Shown here piece by piece: positions 43,195-51,752 of a DNA stretch of 64,000 nucleotides. The stretch lies in NCBI GenBank assembly GCA_041658725.1, contig JBAZZQ010000010.1, positions 1 through 64,000 of the forward strand, written 5' to 3'. Under the pieces are notes generated by a model. That model was not told the DNA's origin. It did no database searches and was given only the letters and a program-made list of their open reading frames with translations. A program made the position numbers and the translations under genes. Source of the stretch: JBAZZQ01 sp041658725 (GTDB taxonomy: Bacteria > Planctomycetota > Phycisphaerae > JAAYCJ01). Position 1 is the first letter of the stretch. Every line of letters starts with the position of its first letter.

Positions 43195-44337
43195 ATGGAG
43201 CCCCCAATGGTACAAGAGTTAAAGAGAAGCTACAACAGTAAGTCAACCCGATTGAGTCAGCAGATTTTTGAGGACATTAGATGCGGGTGTTACGAACGGG
43301 GTTCTTTCTTGCCACCGGAAAAGGACCTGGCCCAGCGATATCGAGTGGCCCGCGAAACTGTCCGCCGGGCAGTGGATATTCTTTCCGAAGAAAAACATTT
43401 GACGAAACTGCCTCAACGCGGAGTGCAAATTCCGGAACAGACGGGTGATCGATTTGGACTTCGAGCTACTAAAGGCACTTCCAAACTAACGATGGCCGCA
43501 ATTTGGGCCGGGGAACCCAACTTCGGGACTACCAAGCGGCTGGAAGGAATAAAACGGTACACGGAATCTCAAGGGATCAATTTCAAAAGTTACGTTACTC
43601 GAAGTCATGAAGATATCCTCGATCTCCTCAACCGAGTCGAAGATTATTCGGCGGATGGTGTCATTGTCTACCCCTATCGCACCGACGCCTACAGGGCCGT
43701 CTTGAACAACCTGATTGAAAAGAAAATCCCCGTCGTGCTCACCCGATCCATCGAAGACATCCCTTTGAGCACGGTTATGTCCAATGACTGCATGGGAGCC
43801 TACCAAGCGACACACTATCTGATCGAGAAGTACGCGCGGCCGGTGTATTATATTTGTGAGCCGCCTGAGGCAGAAGCCGCCACCGATCGTCACATGGGTT
43901 ACATCAATGCCATGAAGGACGCGGGGTTTGAAGATTTGATCGTACCCAATACCTTTCAAATGGAAAGGTCAGATACGGATACTCAGTATTGGGGTCTGGG
44001 GAAAAACTGGATGCTGGGTTTTTTGGCTGCCGAACGGCTCCTTAAAAAGGTTGAATTTCCCGCGAGTATTTTTTGCGTAAATGATTTTACAGCTCGAGGG
44101 GTTTACAAAGCGGCGGAAAAAGAAAACTTAGTCATCGGTAAGGACCTGGCCGTGGTCGGGACAGATGATCTCCCATTGGCCAAGCTCCTCAAGCCCGCGC
44201 TGACCACCTTTCGAGCTTCGATTGAGGAACTTGGATATGAGACCGCTCGACTTTTGCATCAGATCATCGAAAAAAAGGTTCAACCCCCGATTTACATTCA
44301 TTTACCAATGGAACTGATCATTCGCGAGTCGGCATGA
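43195..44337 (+). CDS. GntR-headed, LacI-type sugar-sensing transcription regulator
   Basis: 380 aa. Residues about 10-80 are a GntR winged helix (QQIFEDIRCGCYERGSFLPP, then EKDLAQRYRVARETVRRAVD). From about 95 a periplasmic-binding-protein-like sensor of the LacI family follows (VYPYRTDAYRAVLNN, IPVVLTRSIEDIPLSTV, FCVNDFTARGVYKAAEKENL, VVGTDDLPLAKLL), ending in PIYIHLPMELIIRES. This is the AraR-type architecture, in which a sugar releases DNA. It sits in the middle of the glycan locus and is probably its repressor. The strong upstream promoter and repeats suggest self-control. Confidence 0.93.
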   Translation: MEPPMVQELKRSYNSKSTRLSQQIFEDIRCGCYERGSFLPPEKDLAQRYRVARETVRRAVDILSEEKHLTKLPQRGVQIPEQTGDRFGLRATKGTSKLTMAAIWAGEPNFGTTKRLEGIKRYTESQGINFKSYVTRSHEDILDLLNRVEDYSADGVIVYPYRTDAYRAVLNNLIEKKIPVVLTRSIEDIPLSTVMSNDCMGAYQATHYLIEKYARPVYYICEPPEAEAATDRHMGYINAMKDAGFEDLIVPNTFQMERSDTDTQYWGLGKNWMLGFLAAERLLKKVEFPASIFCVNDFTARGVYKAAEKENLVIGKDLAVVGTDDLPLAKLLKPALTTFRASIEELGYETARLLHQIIEKKVQPPIYIHLPMELIIRESA

Positions 44338-44462
44338 GTGAAAATAATGGGATTTTGCCGAAAGGGTAAAAAATTCGATGAAATTGTGTTTAATGCAAAA
44401 TAAGAAAGCAACGTGTGTTGCGTATTTTGCAGAAATGTGGCGATTATTTAAAAGGAGCAAAC

Positions 44463-45713
44463 ATGTTGAAAAGTAGAATGAAAATTGTTCTGTGTCTTTT
44501 GGTTTTCGGTTTGTTGACGTGCGGTACCGTGTTGGGTTCAACGACCGGTGCGAGGGGCGACCTTTACGTCGCAAGGTATTGGGCTGGAGCCGTACAACAG
44601 TTTGACCAGACAACGGGCGTTCTGGTACCAAACAGTAACACGGGGAGCAATAGCTTTGGCGTAACCGGTCATGGCGATGGAAGCATTGGGCTGCTCTGGC
44701 GGCCGGATGGAACGGGGTTGCTCGTCACGGCGGCATCGCCGGCTGACCGAGTGGTCGAACTCAATGGTCGAGACGGGAGCACGGTGCGCGATCTTGTAAC
44801 CACGGCGATGAATAATCCCTACGATATGGTGTGGGGACCGACGGGCGATACGCTGTTGGTCGTCAATCGAGGCACCGGACAGGTCGAGGAGTTCAATGGA
44901 ACGACCGGGGCCTGGATACGAAACGCGGCCGCGGGACTGGACAATCCCCTCAGTCTGGTTCTGAATCCCGTCACCGGGAATATCCTGGTGGGAACCAAGA
45001 CCGCCGGAGTGATCAAGTTTGATTATACAACAGGAGACTATCTTGGGACCTTTGCCTCCACGGGTCGGTGCGAAGGGCTGATGGTCAATCAAGCGGGAAA
45101 TGTGTGGGCCAGCGATTTGGGCAGCAACACGGTGAAGGAGTTTCAACCGGACGGCACATTGATCCGCAGTATCAGTTCCGCGGAACTGACCGGACCGGGT
45201 CCGATTACGGTTCGCCCTACGAATGGTAATCTGCTGGTCGCCAACGCAGCCACGGAGCAAATTCTCGAGTATAACGGCACGACCGGCGCGTTCGTTGGGG
45301 TTTTCGTCTCGGGCATAAACACCCCGCTTCATATGGGGTTTAAGCCTCTTACCGGACCGGTGCTCCTGGTGGGCACGGTGCACTTGGAGGATTATAATCC
45401 TACCGACGGCGACGTACAAGACGTGGGGGTCCGTATTGAACTGCGGCCGAGCAGCGGCCCGGTGCGGACCGATTACTTCCTGCTGAGTTCCACCGGCGGA
45501 TTCCAAATCGACAATGTGACCCAGGACACCTACAGCATCGCGATTAAGAGTCCAGCCTGGTTGCAGAAGGTCATCAGTGGCGTAGTTGTGGACGGAGATA
45601 AGGACTTGGGTACCATCGAGTTGATCGGCGGCGACAACGACGGCGACAACCAGATCACCAGCACGGACCTGTCAATCGTGTTGACCAACATGGACGCAAT
45701 AGTCAACCCGTAA
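44463..45713 (+). CDS. Secreted beta-propeller protein with dockerin-like tail (propeller 1)
   Basis: 416 aa. The signal peptide covers about 1-25 (IVLCLLVFGLLTCGTVLG). Residues 28-300 form repeated propeller blades (GDLYVARYWAGAVQQFDQTT, NILVGTKTAGVIKFDYTTG), of the NHL/SMP-30 type. A beta-sandwich follows (about 302-385), and a dockerin-like calcium segment ends the protein (GDNDGDNQITSTDLSIVLTN). AAAAGGAGCAAAC precedes ATG 44463; earlier in-frame codons lack such a site. The propeller and tail DNA is nearly identical to 48301-49453. The role is probably glycan binding at the cell surface. Confidence 0.8.
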   Translation: MLKSRMKIVLCLLVFGLLTCGTVLGSTTGARGDLYVARYWAGAVQQFDQTTGVLVPNSNTGSNSFGVTGHGDGSIGLLWRPDGTGLLVTAASPADRVVELNGRDGSTVRDLVTTAMNNPYDMVWGPTGDTLLVVNRGTGQVEEFNGTTGAWIRNAAAGLDNPLSLVLNPVTGNILVGTKTAGVIKFDYTTGDYLGTFASTGRCEGLMVNQAGNVWASDLGSNTVKEFQPDGTLIRSISSAELTGPGPITVRPTNGNLLVANAATEQILEYNGTTGAFVGVFVSGINTPLHMGFKPLTGPVLLVGTVHLEDYNPTDGDVQDVGVRIELRPSSGPVRTDYFLLSSTGGFQIDNVTQDTYSIAIKSPAWLQKVISGVVVDGDKDLGTIELIGGDNDGDNQITSTDLSIVLTNMDAIVNP

Positions 45714-45759
45714 TATGTCCTTGTGAAGGGATGAATTGGAGATTGGATTTTCCCGGAAA

Positions 45760-45928
45760 TATATACCGGTGCGTGTGGCTCCGGCAAGAGTAGTTTGGCT
45801 TTTTTGAAAGGAGAAAACATGAACACATGTTGAAAAGTGGCAAGAAAATGGTTTTGTGGATTTTGGCAGGTATGCCGGTGCGTGTGGCTCCGGCAGGAAA
45901 TGATTTAGCTTTTTTAAAAGGAGCAAAC
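45760..45928 (+). repeat. Duplicated gene-start segment between propellers 1 and 2
   Basis: Two tandem copies of one module: CCGGTGCGTGTGGCTCCGGC, then a TTTGGCTTTTTT or TTTAGCTTTTTT stretch, AAAGGAG, and ATG-TTG-AAA with the first codons of the signal peptide. The first copy (about 45770-45875) is a stump that fails to continue into a propeller; the second leads into the gene at 45929. Confidence 0.7.
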
Positions 45929-46879
45929 ATGTTGAAAGAAAATGGGAAAAAAATGGTTCTGTGTCTTTTGGTTTTCAGTTTATTGTCGTGCGGTACCGTG
46001 TTGGGTACGATGACCGGTGCGGTCGGCGACCTTTACGTCGCAAGGTATTGGTCTGGCGGCGTATACCAGTTTGACCAGACGACGGGCGCTTTGGTGCCGA
46101 ACAGTTACACGACGAGCAATAGCTTTGGTGTAACCGGTCATGGCGATGGAAGCATTGGGCTGCTCTGGCGGCCTGATGGGTCCGGATTGCTCGTCAATTC
46201 ATCAGGGACCGGCCCAGTGGTCGAGATCAATGGTCAAAATGGAAGCACGGTCGGAGATTTGTTTACCACCGAGTTGAATAACGCCTACGACATGGTGTGG
46301 GGACCGACCGGTGCTACCGTTTTGGTCGTCAACCGAAGCTCCGGAAGCGTCCAGGAGTTCAATGGAACGACCGGGGCCTGGATACGAACGGCGGCAGCGG
46401 GAGTGAACAATCCCCTCAGCCTGGTTTTAAATCCCATTACTGGGAATATTCTGGTGGGCACCACAACCTCCGGAGTGATCAAGTTTGATTATACAACAGG
46501 AAACAACCTCGGGTCCTTTGCCTCCATTGGCCGGTGCGAAGGGCTGATGGTCAATCAAGCGGGAAATCTGTGGGCCAGCGATCTGGGCAGCAACACGGTG
46601 AAGGAGTTTCAACCGGACGGCACGTATGTCCGTGACATCGGTTCCGTGGGACTGACCGGGCCGGGTCCGATTACGGTTCGCCCGACGAATGGTAATCTGC
46701 TGGTCGCCAACGGCGGTACGGAGCAAATTCTCGAGTATAACGGCTCGACCGGCGCGTTCGTTGGGGTTTTCGTCTCGGGCATAAACACCCCGCTTCATAT
46801 GGGGTTTAAGCCTGTTCCCGAGCCGTCGACACTGGGACTGCTGGTCTTGGGCGTGGTGGGCTTGATCCGAAGAAGGTAA
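45929..46879 (+). CDS. Secreted beta-propeller protein with PEP-CTERM tail (propeller 2)
   Basis: 316 aa. Signal peptide about 1-27 (MVLCLLVFSLLSCGTVLG), then the same propeller as propeller 1 (GDLYVARYWSGGVYQFDQTT). Instead of the sandwich and dockerin-like tail, it ends at once in a PEP-CTERM sorting signal: PEPSTLGLLVLGVVGLIRRR. Such signals are cut by exosortase, usually for surface display with exopolysaccharide. No exosortase gene is in the window. ATG 45929 has AAAAGGAGCAAAC upstream. Confidence 0.85.
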   Translation: MLKENGKKMVLCLLVFSLLSCGTVLGTMTGAVGDLYVARYWSGGVYQFDQTTGALVPNSYTTSNSFGVTGHGDGSIGLLWRPDGSGLLVNSSGTGPVVEINGQNGSTVGDLFTTELNNAYDMVWGPTGATVLVVNRSSGSVQEFNGTTGAWIRTAAAGVNNPLSLVLNPITGNILVGTTTSGVIKFDYTTGNNLGSFASIGRCEGLMVNQAGNLWASDLGSNTVKEFQPDGTYVRDIGSVGLTGPGPITVRPTNGNLLVANGGTEQILEYNGSTGAFVGVFVSGINTPLHMGFKPVPEPSTLGLLVLGVVGLIRRR

Positions 46880-47011
46880 AGACCATTTTGAATCTCGATC
46901 CCGATGAATCGGGAGGCCGACGTTTCGAAGTGGAAGAAAAAGCGTGGCGGTTCGCCGCGAAGCGGACCGCTGCATTAAAGATGCAGGCCGTAGATGGAGG
47001 AAACCATAATC

Positions 47012-49453
47012 ATGTACGCGCGACAAAGCATTTTGACGAAAGTTCTGGTTGGCTGCGTGGTTCTGCCCGCGGTGATGTGCTACGCCCTGGATGAAGGCAG
47101 TCTGCCGCCGGTGAACTATTACAACCCGAGCACGGGACAAACGAGTCCTTTCTTTCCGGTGGGATGGTTCTGGTGGCCAAACGTTACAGCCACGATCGAC
47201 GACATCGCTTCCGCCACGGGCGGCAATACCATCCTTTTCTCGGACATCGGGGATCCTTCGCGGCCCGTATCGGGCGTACTGGCGAATCTAAACAAGGCTC
47301 AGACCTACGGGATGAAGGTGGTGATTGGAATTGAGCGGTCGCGCCTGGACGGAGTGGATCCGAATGATCCGGCCACCTACACCGGTCTGGCGGAGATCGT
47401 CAATTCCTTCAAGAATCATCCTGCCGTCCTCGGGTGGGTGTTGGGCGATGAAAACGACATCTACGAATTCCTCAGCACGCAGGACGTGCTTAACAGCGCC
47501 ACGGTCGTCCACACTCTTGACCCTCACCGCCAGGTGTGGCAGGTTTTCGGTCCTTCCCTGGGCGAGCGCGCTTTGCCCTACACCACCGGAACAAACGTGG
47601 TCGCTACGGACTGTTATACTCAGTATGACATTACCCCTGAGTTTGGCGGCGCGGATGAATACCTCGACAAGATGCTCTATAGTGTTCAAAACGCCGCGCC
47701 GTCCGGCATGAGCTACGTCAATGTACCGCAGGGGTTCGGTCCCGACACCGGTCCCCTGCCCGAGTTCCGACTTCCGACCGCCAACGAGTACCGTTGGAAC
47801 ATCTATTCCTCACTCGCCTCCGCCGGCACCCGCGGCGTTCTGAATTGGACATTCGTCGACGACGAGAGCTGGTATTCCAATCCCGCGGTTTATGCCCAGT
47901 TCCTTGCGAACACCGTCAAGCCCGTGTTCAATGAACTAAAGACCCTGCAGCCTGCCCTGGAAAAGGGTTACAACGTCGGGACCGTCAGCGTCGATTGGAA
48001 CGGTAAATCCCAGGATTACCCGCCGTACTGGACCCTGCGATTCGACCGGATATCTCAATTGCTAATTTATGACGAGGTGCAAAGGAAGTATTTCCTGATC
48101 GTCACCAACAATGGTCCCAATTCTCGGACCGTCGAAGTGACCCTTTCCAACCTGCCTGCCGATCTGAACGGATTAAATGTCGAAACGCTGGATGGTGAAG
48201 GACTGACCCTGACCGACCTGGGAAGCGGTCACTATCGTCTGACGGACACCCTGACCAATCATGAGGTGGAGATATATACTTTTTTGACGGCGGCCGCCGA
48301 GACCGGTGCGAGGGGCGACCTTTACGTCGCAAGGTATTGGGCTGGAGCCGTACAACAGTTTGACCAGACAACGGGCGTTCTGGTACCGAACAGTAACACG
48401 GGGAGCAATAGCTTTGGCGCAACCGGTCATGGCGATGGAAGCGTAGGGCTGCTCTGGCGGCCGGATGGAACGGGGTTGCTCGTTACATCGCCGACGGGCC
48501 AAGTGGTCGAACTCAATGGTCAAGACGGGAGCAAGGTGCGCGATTTTGTAACCACGGCGCTGAATAATCCCTACGATATGGTATGGGGACCGACGGGTAA
48601 TACGCTGTTGGTCGTCAATCGAGGCACCGGACAGGTCGAGGAGTTCAATGGAACGACCGGGGTCTGGATACGAAACGCGGCCGCGGGAATGGACAATCCC
48701 CTCTGCCTGGTTCTGCATCCCGTTACCGGGAATATCCTGGTGGGAACCAAGACCTCCGGAGTGATCAAGTTTGATTATACAACAGGAGCCAACCTTGGGA
48801 CCTTTGCCTCCATTGGCCGGTGCGAAGGGCTGATGGTCAATCAAGCGGGAAAGGTGTGGGCCAGCGATCTGGGCAGCAACACGGTGAAGGAGTTTCAACC
48901 GGACGGCACATTGATCCGCAGTATCAGTTCCGCGGAACTGACCGGGCCGGGTCCGATTACGGTCCGCCCGACGAATGGTAATCTGCTGGTCGCCAACGGC
49001 GGTACGGAGCAAATTCTCGAGTATAGCGGCGTGACCGGCGCGTTCGTTGGGGCTTTCGTTTCGGGCATAAACACCCCACTTCATATGGGCTTTAAGCCTC
49101 TTACCGGGCTGGTAGGCACGGTGCACTTGGGGGGTTATAATCCCCCCGGCGGCGACGTACGGGACGTGGGGGTTCGTATCGAACTGCGGCCGAGCATCGG
49201 CCCGGTGCGGACCGAGCGATTCCTGCTGAGTTCCACCGGCAGATTCCAAATCAACGATGTGGCCCAGGACACCTACAGCATAGCGATTAAGAGTCCCGGC
49301 TGGTTGCAGAAGGTCATCAGTGGCGTGGTTGTAGACGGATTTAAGGACTTGGGCGTCATCGACTTGATCGGCGGTGACAACGACGGCGACAACCAGATCA
49401 CCAGCACGGACCTGTCGATCGTGTTGACCAACATGGACGCAATAGGCGAATAG
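47012..49453 (+). CDS. Secreted TIM-barrel glycosidase-like protein fused to propeller and dockerin-like tail
   Basis: 813 aa. Signal peptide about 1-25. Residues 30-400 resemble a TIM-barrel glycoside hydrolase (SPFFPVGWFWWPNVTATIDD, FKNHPAVLGWVLGDENDIYE, RGVLNWTFVDDESWY), with Asp/Glu in GWVLGDEND a candidate catalytic site. From about 430 the sequence becomes the propeller, sandwich and dockerin-like tail of propeller 1, with DNA near identity beginning at GACCGGTGCGAGGGGCGACC (48301). This points to recent domain fusion or gene conversion. GGAGG lies before ATG 47012. The target sugar is unknown. Confidence 0.8.
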   Translation: MYARQSILTKVLVGCVVLPAVMCYALDEGSLPPVNYYNPSTGQTSPFFPVGWFWWPNVTATIDDIASATGGNTILFSDIGDPSRPVSGVLANLNKAQTYGMKVVIGIERSRLDGVDPNDPATYTGLAEIVNSFKNHPAVLGWVLGDENDIYEFLSTQDVLNSATVVHTLDPHRQVWQVFGPSLGERALPYTTGTNVVATDCYTQYDITPEFGGADEYLDKMLYSVQNAAPSGMSYVNVPQGFGPDTGPLPEFRLPTANEYRWNIYSSLASAGTRGVLNWTFVDDESWYSNPAVYAQFLANTVKPVFNELKTLQPALEKGYNVGTVSVDWNGKSQDYPPYWTLRFDRISQLLIYDEVQRKYFLIVTNNGPNSRTVEVTLSNLPADLNGLNVETLDGEGLTLTDLGSGHYRLTDTLTNHEVEIYTFLTAAAETGARGDLYVARYWAGAVQQFDQTTGVLVPNSNTGSNSFGATGHGDGSVGLLWRPDGTGLLVTSPTGQVVELNGQDGSKVRDFVTTALNNPYDMVWGPTGNTLLVVNRGTGQVEEFNGTTGVWIRNAAAGMDNPLCLVLHPVTGNILVGTKTSGVIKFDYTTGANLGTFASIGRCEGLMVNQAGKVWASDLGSNTVKEFQPDGTLIRSISSAELTGPGPITVRPTNGNLLVANGGTEQILEYSGVTGAFVGAFVSGINTPLHMGFKPLTGLVGTVHLGGYNPPGGDVRDVGVRIELRPSIGPVRTERFLLSSTGRFQINDVAQDTYSIAIKSPGWLQKVISGVVVDGFKDLGVIDLIGGDNDGDNQITSTDLSIVLTNMDAIGE

Positions 49454-49507
49454 AGGAATTTTAAATTTCGGACAGAATAGATGCTATATAAAAAAAAGAA
49501 ACACGAT

Positions 49508-50230
49508 ATGAAACGAACACACACATACCATCAGACCTGTCGCCCACAACCCATACACGGTTTTACTTTAATAGAGCTTTTAGTGGTCGTGGCGATCATC
49601 GCGGTGCTCATCGCAATCCTTCTGCCCGCCTTGCAAAAAGCTCGTGAAACGGCGAGAGACATAATTTGTTTGGCCAATCTGCGACAGATTGGTTTTGCCT
49701 TTTTCAATTATGAAACGGAAAATGACGACCGCTTTCCTTATGCCTGCCAAGCTCCCTATCAAGGTGCACCCAACCACCCCTGGTGGGGGCCCAATCTGCA
49801 GATGCTCTTGGAGAATACGTTGCCCCGGGGTGAGAATTTTATTTGTGGCAATCGCCCTGGCATGTGGAACGGAGAATCAACCATCAGGACCCCGTTTAAG
49901 CGTTCCACGGCCTGGAACTGTCCCAATGATAATTTGAATCTGTACTATTACAGAGATTACGGGTCCAGTTATATTTATATGTCCGAATGGATCGGGTGGT
50001 CGGGAGATCCCAAACTCAATATCTATTTTTGGAGGAATTTCTGTTATCACCGGGTGAGCGAAGTCAGCGAACCGAGCCGGGCCTTGATGGTTCTTGACGC
50101 GAAAGGGTCATTACCTTTTCCGCATGGTTCCGGCCAATATACGCAGGTGCTCTGTGCTGATGGGCATTCCCAGAAATGGGATCCGTATGGATGGAATGGT
50201 GTTATTCAATGGGATTTTACCAAACAGTAA
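49508..50230 (+). CDS. Type II pseudopilin-like protein with H-X9-DG-type end
   Basis: 240 aa. The prepilin N-terminus is clear: a basic leader (MKRTHTYHQTCRPQPIHG), then FTLIELLVVVAIIAVLIAIL with Glu at +5 after the cleavage site. The globular part contains CLANLRQIGFAF and, near the end, VLCADGHSQKW, the type common in planctomycete DUF1559-like secreted proteins, which occur in large families. No secretion machinery is near. I start at 49508 because the leader then has a normal length; an in-frame ATG at 49481 is possible. It is probably exported with, or displayed beside, the propeller proteins. Confidence 0.87.
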   Translation: MKRTHTYHQTCRPQPIHGFTLIELLVVVAIIAVLIAILLPALQKARETARDIICLANLRQIGFAFFNYETENDDRFPYACQAPYQGAPNHPWWGPNLQMLLENTLPRGENFICGNRPGMWNGESTIRTPFKRSTAWNCPNDNLNLYYYRDYGSSYIYMSEWIGWSGDPKLNIYFWRNFCYHRVSEVSEPSRALMVLDAKGSLPFPHGSGQYTQVLCADGHSQKWDPYGWNGVIQWDFTKQ

Positions 50231-50407
50231 ATTAGAACTACAGCGCAAGATAGCTGGAAAACTCCATAATGACACCACCCTCAAAAGGAGGAAATTGCGA
50301 AATACACCCTTGTTTTTAAGTCCGAAACCGCGTCTTTAGCTCGCCAGTCGGACTTTTGAGGGAGTCGTCCATATCATTATAGTCGCAACGAAAAATCTTG
50401 TATTTGT

Positions 50408-50448
50408 TGCCCGCGAAGCAAGATGTTTCGCTTTGCTCAACATGGCGT
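50408..50448. repeat. Half copy of the GTCATGTTGAGCGCAGCGAAACATC repeat
   Basis: GCAAGATGTTTCGCTTTGCTC then AACATGGCG corresponds to the right arm of the palindrome at 25551-25579. The left arm is missing. Confidence 0.6.
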
Positions 50449-50504
50449 AACAATTTGTGATGAATAAGACCGATAGGTCTTCGTTTTCGTTCATAAGGAA
50501 AAAA

Positions 50505-51740
50505 ATGAGTAAAATGGTTTCGTGCTCGAGAGAGACAATTCAAGGCTTAGCTCGGCGACTGGCGGAAAAGTCCGCCACAAGAGAAAATCAATTGGCTCGC
50601 CAACAGTGGACCGATCATAATAGTCTTCATAAAACCCGTCCTCCCGTACTTTGTCGCGTGTGGGAGGTGGTTTTCAGTCTCCTCGGTCGATCCACCGCCG
50701 AGAACGAATTGGAAAGACAAATTGAGGATATGCTGAAAGTTCTCAATTTCAAGATTGATTTGGCTGACGATCAGGTGTTTGAGCCTTGTCTCTGGTTGCC
50801 TGCGGTGTTTAAAGAGAAATCTCTTTTCGGTCTGCTCTGGGAGCCGGAGTCATCACCCTCTGGGGGGGCGTATCGCTACAAACGCGTTCTCAAGACCCTG
50901 GAGGACGTTAAGCGGATACAAACGCCGGATAATCAGATCGATGAAAGAGCGACAAAAGAAATGAAAGAACGGGCCGAAGATCTGCTCGACGGAATTCTCA
51001 CCATAAAAATCGATCGGATGCGCCGATTCCGGATTCTGAATTACGCTTATTTCGCCGCGAATTACCTGGGCATGGATGGTCTGCTGACCGCCCTGGCGGA
51101 GGAACCGGAATTGATGCATGCCTTGATGCGTCGGTTTCAGGATATCCACCACGATTATTTGCTCACGGCTGAACGCGAGGGTATGCTTCATCTTAATTGT
51201 CGTGGCGATGGGGGAATTTTCAATGGCAACCCCCTTTGTACCGAGAATCTACCTCAACCGGATTTTGACGGTGGGAAAGTGCGCCTTCGTGACTTGTGGG
51301 TGTATTCCGATACGCAGGAGCTGGGATTGGTCTCGCCCGCCATGTGTGAAGAATTCTTTTTCCGATATCATCTTCCGCTGATGAAATGGTTCGGATTGGT
51401 AAATTTCGGCTGTTGCGAGTCTCACCATAATAAATGGCATCTGATCCGTCAAATTCCAAATCTGAGACGGGTGTCGGTCTCGCCCTGGACCGACCTTGGT
51501 GAGGCCGTAAGGGAAATGGGTGGACGGGTGATCCTCAACTGGCGGGTCAATGTATCCAATGTGGTTACTCAAGCCTCGCCCCAGAACATACGAAAAGAAA
51601 TCCGTCAGGGTTTAAAGGTTGCCCAGGGTTGCCCGATTGAGGTCTTTTTGCAGGACGCAGAAACCGTTTTAGGTCACGATGATATTCTTCATACCTGGGT
51701 CAGAATTGCCCGTGAAGAAACTGAAAGATACATGGTATAA
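50505..51740 (+). CDS. Uroporphyrinogen decarboxylase (URO-D) superfamily protein
   Basis: 411 aa, cytoplasmic. The fold is that of the URO-D/MtaA superfamily: helical N-terminus, then FRILNYAYFAANYLGMDGLL, EELGLVSPAM-like region (TQELGLVSPAMCEEFFFRYH) and the C-terminal QGLKVAQGCPIEVFLQDAET. The block NFGCCESHHNK is a likely zinc or thiol site, as in corrinoid methyltransferases (MtbA/MtaA), and unlike true HemE. It may therefore handle methyl groups together with the MttB homologue at 38275. It is the first gene of a tightly packed operon, with AAGGAAAAA before ATG 50505 and a 12-nt gap to the next gene. Confidence 0.78.
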   Translation: MSKMVSCSRETIQGLARRLAEKSATRENQLARQQWTDHNSLHKTRPPVLCRVWEVVFSLLGRSTAENELERQIEDMLKVLNFKIDLADDQVFEPCLWLPAVFKEKSLFGLLWEPESSPSGGAYRYKRVLKTLEDVKRIQTPDNQIDERATKEMKERAEDLLDGILTIKIDRMRRFRILNYAYFAANYLGMDGLLTALAEEPELMHALMRRFQDIHHDYLLTAEREGMLHLNCRGDGGIFNGNPLCTENLPQPDFDGGKVRLRDLWVYSDTQELGLVSPAMCEEFFFRYHLPLMKWFGLVNFGCCESHHNKWHLIRQIPNLRRVSVSPWTDLGEAVREMGGRVILNWRVNVSNVVTQASPQNIRKEIRQGLKVAQGCPIEVFLQDAETVLGHDDILHTWVRIAREETERYMV

Positions 51741-51752
51741 GGAAGTTCGACG

